Part shown: positions 6,610 to 10,479 of the stretch, piece after piece
Position numbering within the stretch: the stretch's first letter is position 1
Layout: each line of letters begins with the position of its first letter
Source of the DNA: a bacterium
GTDB lineage: Bacteria > Patescibacteriota > Minisyncoccia > Phycocordibacterales > Phycocordibacteraceae
Assembly (NCBI GenBank): GCA_021813835.1
Contig: JAKAJJ010000016.1
Location: 1-10,479, forward strand
Reading direction: 5' to 3'
DNA length: 10,479 nt
Notes under the pieces: generated by a model
Database searches by the model: none
The model's input: the letters and a program-made list of their open reading frames with translations, nothing else
Told to the model about the DNA's origin: nothing
Translations under genes and position numbers: made by a program

Positions 6610-7116
6610 ATGCGCACCATTTTCAATGATCTTCCGAGTTTCTTCGCTGGTATCTTCATCGCAGCTATTGCGACGACGCTTCTCATCTACCTTACACCGC
6701 TCAAGCACCTGAATCTTGTCCCCCCAACAATGCATGAAGTCGATCCAATGGCCTTCTACAAGGAGAACACTGCCCATCCAGATCAATATCTTTTCATCGA
6801 TGTTCGTACTCCAAATGAATATGCGGCCGCGCATCCAAAGGGAGCCATTAACATACCCATCGAGGATTTGACTTCAATGCAGTACCAGCTCCCACGAAGC
6901 GGGAAGCAAATCGTGCTCACGTGCACGACCGGCCGACTCGCGGCCATCGCCTATGGATATCTCGAAGACATGGGCTTCCTCAACCTGCTTCACCTCACGG
7001 GGGGTTTGCAGCAGTGGGCGCTTGACGGGCTCCCCGTCGAGGGAACGAGCGTGCCGGCCTCGACGAACAGCCTGTCGCTCGCGGTCGCGGAGTCGCTCAC
7101 ATGCCCCGGCGCGTAG
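6610..7116 (+). CDS. Membrane-anchored rhodanese-domain protein
   Basis: The 168-aa protein has an N-terminal membrane helix (about 10-28, SFFAGIFIAAIATTLLIYL) and one rhodanese domain: YLFIDVRTPNEYAAAHPKGAINIPIEDL (start 60, end 87), the active-site loop CTTGRLA (105-111, Cys105) and LTGGLQQWALDGLPV (129-143). Rhodaneses carry sulfane sulfur as a Cys persulfide. Here the domain is predicted outside the membrane. The loop has the catalytic Cys and an Arg five positions from its start, but lacks the second-position Arg of the classic CRxGxR form. ATG 6610 is preferred over TTG 6580 because the latter overlaps the -10 box. It may be separately transcribed from the DsbA-like gene or also read through. 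The substrate is unknown. Confidence 0.87.
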   Translation: MRTIFNDLPSFFAGIFIAAIATTLLIYLTPLKHLNLVPPTMHEVDPMAFYKENTAHPDQYLFIDVRTPNEYAAAHPKGAINIPIEDLTSMQYQLPRSGKQIVLTCTTGRLAAIAYGYLEDMGFLNLLHLTGGLQQWALDGLPVEGTSVPASTNSLSLAVAESLTCPGA

Positions 7117-7141
7117 GAGAATACCTAGAACGCCACCTCTC

Positions 7142-7936
7142 TCATTCGAACTCTTCTCCTTGCAACCGTGCAAGCCGTGCAAGGCGAAGGAATTCCTTCT
7201 CCCATTCGTCCGTGAGGATATCCGCCTGCCGCTTTGTGTTCCGCGGCGGAATGGGCGTCGAGACGGGCAGCCCGAGGAAGTACAGCACGCGACTGACCGT
7301 CTCCTCATAGTTCGCGTCGAGCGCTTCGTAGGTGATTTCCAGAGGCGTAATGCCATTTCGTGCGAAGAATTCTTCCCAACGGGCGGTATTTTCCCGTACG
7401 AACGAGAGGTGACGCACTATCTCATCGAAATTGAACGCGCCGTCGCCGCCCGGCTCTTCGGCTTGCCGGTACATCGGCGGGTAGCCGCCGGGGAATTCCC
7501 ACCACACCCTTGTTTTCACGGCGCGGTAGAGGGAAATCGCTTGCCGCACGTCGTTCTTGCGTCGCAGCCATAAGTAATGGAGGTTCGGGAAACGAGCTTC
7601 AAGTATCCTGGCAACAGGCGCGCTGGGGCGGCCCCCTTCCGCATCGATTTTTGACACGAGCACCGGTAGCTGCTCGAAATGGACTTTCGTTCCAAATACG
7701 CCGTTCGGCGTTGTTGACATCGCGACAACCTTCCGCAGATACTTCTTATCCATCGTCGCGCCGAGGTACTCCCTGCGGTACGAAGCCGTCGGCTCATTCG
7801 GGTTGAAGTATTCGGCAGGCCGCCCGGCGATGCCCGTACGCCGCAGCGCTTCGCACAGGAGGGTGCTGCCGGTGCGAAGCCCGCTGCAGATGATATATGA
7901 TAGGCGCGGGGTAATTCGGCGGCGGAACAGGGGCAT
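7142..7936 (-). CDS. Stf0-type sulfotransferase
   Basis: The 264-aa protein starts with SYIICSGLRTGSTLLCEAL (13-31), the PAPS 5'-phosphosulfate loop of Stf0 sulfotransferases. It continues with GRPAEYFNP (38-46), YLWLRRKNDVRQAISLYRA (121-139, expected 3'-phosphate-binding Arg/Ser) and KRQADILTDEWEKEF (235-249), typical of the Stf0 C-terminus. The founding member sulfates trehalose in mycobacteria; other members act on sugars or lipids, and the acceptor cannot be read from sequence. It is convergent with the rhodanese gene (25 nt apart) and divergent from a TPR gene. No PAPS-synthesis gene is in the window, so the sulfate donor source is unexplained. The start is the first ATG before the conserved loop. 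Confidence 0.88.
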   Translation of the reverse strand: MPLFRRRITPRLSYIICSGLRTGSTLLCEALRRTGIAGRPAEYFNPNEPTASYRREYLGATMDKKYLRKVVAMSTTPNGVFGTKVHFEQLPVLVSKIDAEGGRPSAPVARILEARFPNLHYLWLRRKNDVRQAISLYRAVKTRVWWEFPGGYPPMYRQAEEPGGDGAFNFDEIVRHLSFVRENTARWEEFFARNGITPLEITYEALDANYEETVSRVLYFLGLPVSTPIPPRNTKRQADILTDEWEKEFLRLARLARLQGEEFE

Positions 7937-7955
7937 ACGTTACTCGGCTCGATGC

Positions 7956-7964
7956 TATAGTGTA
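7956..7964. promoter_or_regulatory. Overlapping divergent -10 boxes between sulfotransferase and TPR genes
   Basis: On the plus strand TATAGT (7956-7961) precedes ATG 7971 by 9 nt, giving a near-leaderless transcript. On the minus strand TACACT (7959-7964) would start transcription near 7952, leaving about 16 nt before the sulfotransferase ATG. The two boxes overlap, so simultaneous polymerase binding would conflict. No clear -35 boxes were found. Confidence 0.45.
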
Positions 7965-7970
7965 GCGCAT

Positions 7971-8867
7971 ATGGCCGTTCATGGCGCACAGCTTCGCCCG
8001 AAGCGGGCACGATTGGCGATAACGCGGCTGGCTTCCGCTGCCCGCCCGTTCGCTGCCGGCGTCGCCCTTCTCATCGGCCTCGCGGCCGTTACGGGTGGAT
8101 TTGCGCCGCTCTCGACAGCGGCGGCGCGGTACGCGTGGAACGCGTATCGCGCCGGTCCCGTCGCGCTCGCGCTCGACCGCAGCGACGCGAACCTCGCGTA
8201 CGTCATCGGCACCTATTATTTCGGCAACCAGGGGATGCCGGGGGCCGCCCATCCCTACGACCTCGCGCTCGCCGAGCGCGCGCTCAAGAAGGCGATTTCC
8301 ATCGCTCCTTCGCTTCCATTAGCGCATTATACCCTCGCGCGGATCGAGTTCGTGAATGGCGACTTTGATCCCGCGCTCCGAAACCTGGATGCGGAGCTTG
8401 CTCTTTATCCTGGCAATAAGCGTCCGCTCTACATCCGCGGCCTCGTCTACGCGTACCGCGGGGCCGACGGCGATCTCGCCCGCTCGGAAGGCGACTTCCG
8501 CGCATTCGTCGCCTGGGCGCCTCTCGAGTGGGCGGGATACAATGACCTCGCATATGTATTGGCTAAGGAAAAGAAATACGCCGATGCCGCGTCCGTCCTT
8601 GCGGACGGCATAAAGAATGCCGACGGCGGAGACGCGAATCCCTGGCTCTGGAACTCGCTCGGCGTCGCGCAACTGAACCTCGGGAAGCCGCAGGCGGCGC
8701 TCGCATCCTTCAAAAAGGCGCAGGCGTCCGCCGCGCTTCTTACGGACGCCGACTGGCAGAGGGCATATCCGGGGAATGACCCCGCATCCGCCGCAGGCGG
8801 ATTCGACGCTTTCAAAAGCGGGATACTCGAAAACCTTGCCACGGCATACCAAGCGCTCGGCAAATGA
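7971..8867 (+). CDS. Membrane-anchored TPR-repeat protein
   Basis: The 298-aa protein has a basic N-terminus, a hydrophobic helix at about 26-46 (PFAAGVALLIGLAAVTGGFA) and then TPR-type helical repeats. These include ALAERALKKAISIAPSLPLA (99-118), LARIEFVNGDFDPALRNLDAEL (start 122), LAYVLAKEKKYADAASVLADGI and LGVAQLNLGKPQAALASFKKA (230-250). It is likely an extracytoplasmic scaffold, with no enzyme motif. ATG 7971 is preferred to an upstream frame start at 7803, which would run 134 bases into the divergent sulfotransferase gene; the -10 box spacing supports this. It is unrelated in detail to the TPR protein at 4729. The partner is unknown, and the next gene has its own -10 box. Confidence 0.82.
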   Translation: MAVHGAQLRPKRARLAITRLASAARPFAAGVALLIGLAAVTGGFAPLSTAAARYAWNAYRAGPVALALDRSDANLAYVIGTYYFGNQGMPGAAHPYDLALAERALKKAISIAPSLPLAHYTLARIEFVNGDFDPALRNLDAELALYPGNKRPLYIRGLVYAYRGADGDLARSEGDFRAFVAWAPLEWAGYNDLAYVLAKEKKYADAASVLADGIKNADGGDANPWLWNSLGVAQLNLGKPQAALASFKKAQASAALLTDADWQRAYPGNDPASAAGGFDAFKSGILENLATAYQALGK

Positions 8868-8906
8868 CCGGTGTTGATAACGCTCCTCGCAAGCCACCGC
8901 CGCCGA

Positions 8907-8912
8907 TATACT
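8907..8912 (+). promoter_or_regulatory. -10 box TATACT for leaderless Ig-repeat gene
   Basis: TATACT, then TTTGGT, then ATG at 8919: the same 6-nt spacing and the same hexamer as the box before 4447. This favours ATG 8919 over the GTG at 8871, which lies upstream of the box. Confidence 0.6.
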
Positions 8913-8918
8913 TTTGGT

Positions 8919-10313
8919 ATGAGAACCGCCCGCGCGCGCAGGGTTGCGCTCTATAGCGTTCTGGGTCTCGTGCTCGCCGGCGCCGTTGGTTTCGTTCTCC
9001 TCGGCTCCCGCGCCGCGTATACGAACGTCGCCGCGAACGCGGGAAATGCGTCGCAATGGTCGGAACAGCTCGGCGCAGGGCGCGTATTCCCGGCCTGCGC
9101 ATCGAGCGTGGCCCCCTGCACGGCGACGCCTTCCAATCCGACGGTAGGCCAAACGGTCACCTGGAACGAATCATCCGCTGATGTAGCCCAGTTCCAATTA
9201 GGTGGTCCTAACCCCTACGTTCAAGAGGCTTGGTATCTCGGGACCAGTCCGAATGTTATGGGCATGAACCTGAACGCATCTTGCGGCGCCTTCACTGGAA
9301 TATCTTGCCCTGTTTCGGCACAACAAACCTATTCGTCCCCCGGATGGCAATATGCGGAACTCCAGATTTACTACTCCGATAGTGATGCTGCCTATTGCGG
9401 TCTTGAGACCTGCAACCCTGTTTACGGCTCGGCGACGGAAGATTGTTCTGTATACGTGTCACCCGCGTCACCACCGACCGCTTCGCTCACCGTGAACGGC
9501 GTCCATAACCTCACGGTAAATCCGGGCGATGCCTACAGCTTCGCGTGGAACTCGACGAACGGAACAAGCTTCAGCTCGGTATACTCGACGAACAGCGTCG
9601 CCTGCGCACAGGCGGCCGGCGCGACCGGTAATCAGACCACGAACATTCCCTGGATAGCGGATACCGCAAACGGTAGCGCAGGGCCCTATACGGCGCCCAC
9701 GTCGCAGGCGGGATGTACCTACACCGTGACCTATGAGGTATCCGGTCCCGGCGGTCACGCATTCGACAACATCGCGGTAATCCATGCGCTTCCTCCGCCG
9801 ACCGCCTCGCTCACCGCGTCCCCGAGCACGATTGACAGCGGCCAGTCCTCGACGCTCTCGTGGTCCTCGACGAACGCAACCTCCTGCACCGGTACCGGAT
9901 TTTCGACGGGCGGCAAGACCTCCGGAACCGCTTCGACGGGCGCGCTCACACAGACATCGACATATCAGGTTACGTGTTTCAATTCCGTGGGTACGTCCGC
10001 TCCCGCTTCCGCGACCGTGACCGTGCTTCAGCCGAACGTAACCATCAGCGCGAGTCCCCAGCGCGTACCCTCCGGCGGCTCGATCACGGTCTCCTGGAAT
10101 GCCACGAACGTGAACTCCTGCTCCATCACGAAGAATGGCTCGCCCTGGAAGAACAACTTGAAAGCCGACGCGAACCGCATCGTGTCCGGCTCGACCACGG
10201 ATGCCATCACGAACCAGACGACCTACGGTATCGTCTGTTCGAACAATTCGAGCGCCACGGCCGCTACCGCCTCGCAGATCGTGAACGTGACCCAGGTCTT
10301 CCAGGAATTCTAG
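8919..10313 (+). CDS. Secreted or membrane-anchored surface protein with Ig-like repeats
   Basis: The 464-aa protein has a signal/anchor helix at about 9-29 (VALYSVLGLVLAGAVGFVLL) followed by four beta-rich units: about 60-183 (Cys-rich), 187-289, 294-370 and 373-457. Units two to four begin with a PTASLT/NVTISA strand and contain an (S/A)WxxTNxxS motif (209-217, 314-322, 392-400). Cys pairs are visible (229/266, 323/353, 401/440), suggesting one disulfide per unit. The DNA at 9474-9492 and 9798-9816 is nearly identical (one difference), a trace of domain duplication. No sortase motif or C-terminal membrane helix is present, so it is either held by the N-terminal helix or released. Such Ser/Thr-rich Ig-repeat proteins are common on CPR cell surfaces. 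The DsbA-like protein upstream could form its disulfides. No binding partner is evident. Confidence 0.82.
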   Translation: MRTARARRVALYSVLGLVLAGAVGFVLLGSRAAYTNVAANAGNASQWSEQLGAGRVFPACASSVAPCTATPSNPTVGQTVTWNESSADVAQFQLGGPNPYVQEAWYLGTSPNVMGMNLNASCGAFTGISCPVSAQQTYSSPGWQYAELQIYYSDSDAAYCGLETCNPVYGSATEDCSVYVSPASPPTASLTVNGVHNLTVNPGDAYSFAWNSTNGTSFSSVYSTNSVACAQAAGATGNQTTNIPWIADTANGSAGPYTAPTSQAGCTYTVTYEVSGPGGHAFDNIAVIHALPPPTASLTASPSTIDSGQSSTLSWSSTNATSCTGTGFSTGGKTSGTASTGALTQTSTYQVTCFNSVGTSAPASATVTVLQPNVTISASPQRVPSGGSITVSWNATNVNSCSITKNGSPWKNNLKADANRIVSGSTTDAITNQTTYGIVCSNNSSATAATASQIVNVTQVFQEF

Positions 10314-10321
10314 AGACGTGC

Positions 10322-10327
10322 TACCAT
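10322..10327 (+). promoter_or_regulatory. Possible -10 box TACCAT before rpmE2
   Basis: TACCAT sits 7 nt before ATG 10335, matching the TAnnnT geometry of the other starts. It is weaker than the TATACT boxes and is supported mainly by its position. Confidence 0.35.
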
Positions 10328-10334
10328 CGGCGGG

Positions 10335-10479
10335 ATGAAAAAGGACATCCACCCGGAGGGCTACCGGCCCGTCGTCTTCGAAGACCTCGCCTCGGGGGCG
10401 AAGTTCCTCATCGGCTCGACTATCGAGACCGGGGAGACGGCGACGTTCGAAGGGAGGGAGTACCCCAAGGTGTCCGTCG
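10335..10479 (+). CDS. rpmE2: Ribosomal protein L31, type B (start only, cut by window edge)
   Basis: The first 48 residues are visible. MKKDIHPEGYRPVVFED, then FLIGSTIETGETATFEGRE and YPKVSV, match the N-terminus of the large-subunit ribosomal protein L31 of the zinc-free type B, which opens MKKDIHPxYRPVVFxD. No zinc-ligand Cys pair appears in the visible part, in line with type B. One extra residue (Gly) sits between E and Y. The gene follows the Ig-repeat stop by 21 nt and probably has its own near-leaderless promoter. It marks ordinary core chromosome at the right edge. Confidence 0.9.
   Translation, partial: MKKDIHPEGYRPVVFEDLASGAKFLIGSTIETGETATFEGREYPKVSV

Noticed and set aside
7117..7141. 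Bidirectional terminator between the convergent rhodanese and sulfotransferase genes
   Set aside because: The 25-base gap shows no stable hairpin or T-run.
9468..10352. Long minus-strand open frame (294 codons) opposite the Ig-repeat gene
   Set aside because: Low-complexity Gly/Arg-rich translation mirroring the Ser/Thr-rich repeats; no independent signal.
1..10479. CRISPR array, tRNA or rRNA genes
   Set aside because: No regularly spaced direct repeats and no tRNA cloverleaf or rRNA-like segment were recognised on either strand.

Overview
The window looks like a chromosomal piece from an uncultured small-genome bacterium, most likely a member of the Patescibacteria/CPR (Parcubacteria-like). 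This rests on style rather than a marker phylogeny: dense gene packing, many start codons placed 6-9 nt after a TAtacT-like -10 box (leaderless mRNAs), single-pass TPR/DsbA/rhodanese proteins, and a Cys-paired Ig-repeat surface protein. A start of a type-B ribosomal protein L31 at the right edge fits a bacterial chromosome.

Left edge (1-~510): the 3' part of an IS200/IS605-type tnpA and its end hairpins. The element abuts the 3' end of a minus-strand operon and seems to supply that operon's last stop codon.

Minus-strand operon (4370 down to 489): a YcaO cyclodehydratase-like protein, a SagB/ThcOx-type FMN dehydrogenase (4 nt gap), and a fusion of an orotate-phosphoribosyltransferase-like domain with an eight-repeat PQQ/BamB-type beta-propeller (ATGA start/stop overlap). 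YcaO plus SagB is the hallmark of azol(in)e (TOMM/RiPP) peptide modification. No E1-like/ThiF partner is visible here.

Divergent plus-strand unit (4447-7116): across a 76-bp intergenic region with a perfect DnaA-box 9-mer lies an 86-aa protein with one membrane helix and a C-terminal tail of 22 residues, 13 of them Ser or Cys. It is the best candidate substrate of the YcaO/SagB pair, although its predicted topology raises a real objection. It is followed by a membrane-anchored TPR protein, a membrane-anchored DsbA-like thiol oxidoreductase (CAYC) and a membrane-anchored rhodanese.

Right part (7142-10479): a minus-strand Stf0-type sulfotransferase and, from a shared divergent promoter region, a membrane-anchored TPR protein. 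Then come the Ig-repeat surface protein and the start of rpmE2.

Taken together, the centre of the window can be read as a putative peptide-modification locus (YcaO, SagB, PRT-propeller, Ser/Cys-tailed membrane peptide) next to a set of envelope-facing thiol/sulfur proteins. The family assignments are well supported. The substrate link and the role of the PRT-propeller fusion are inference.
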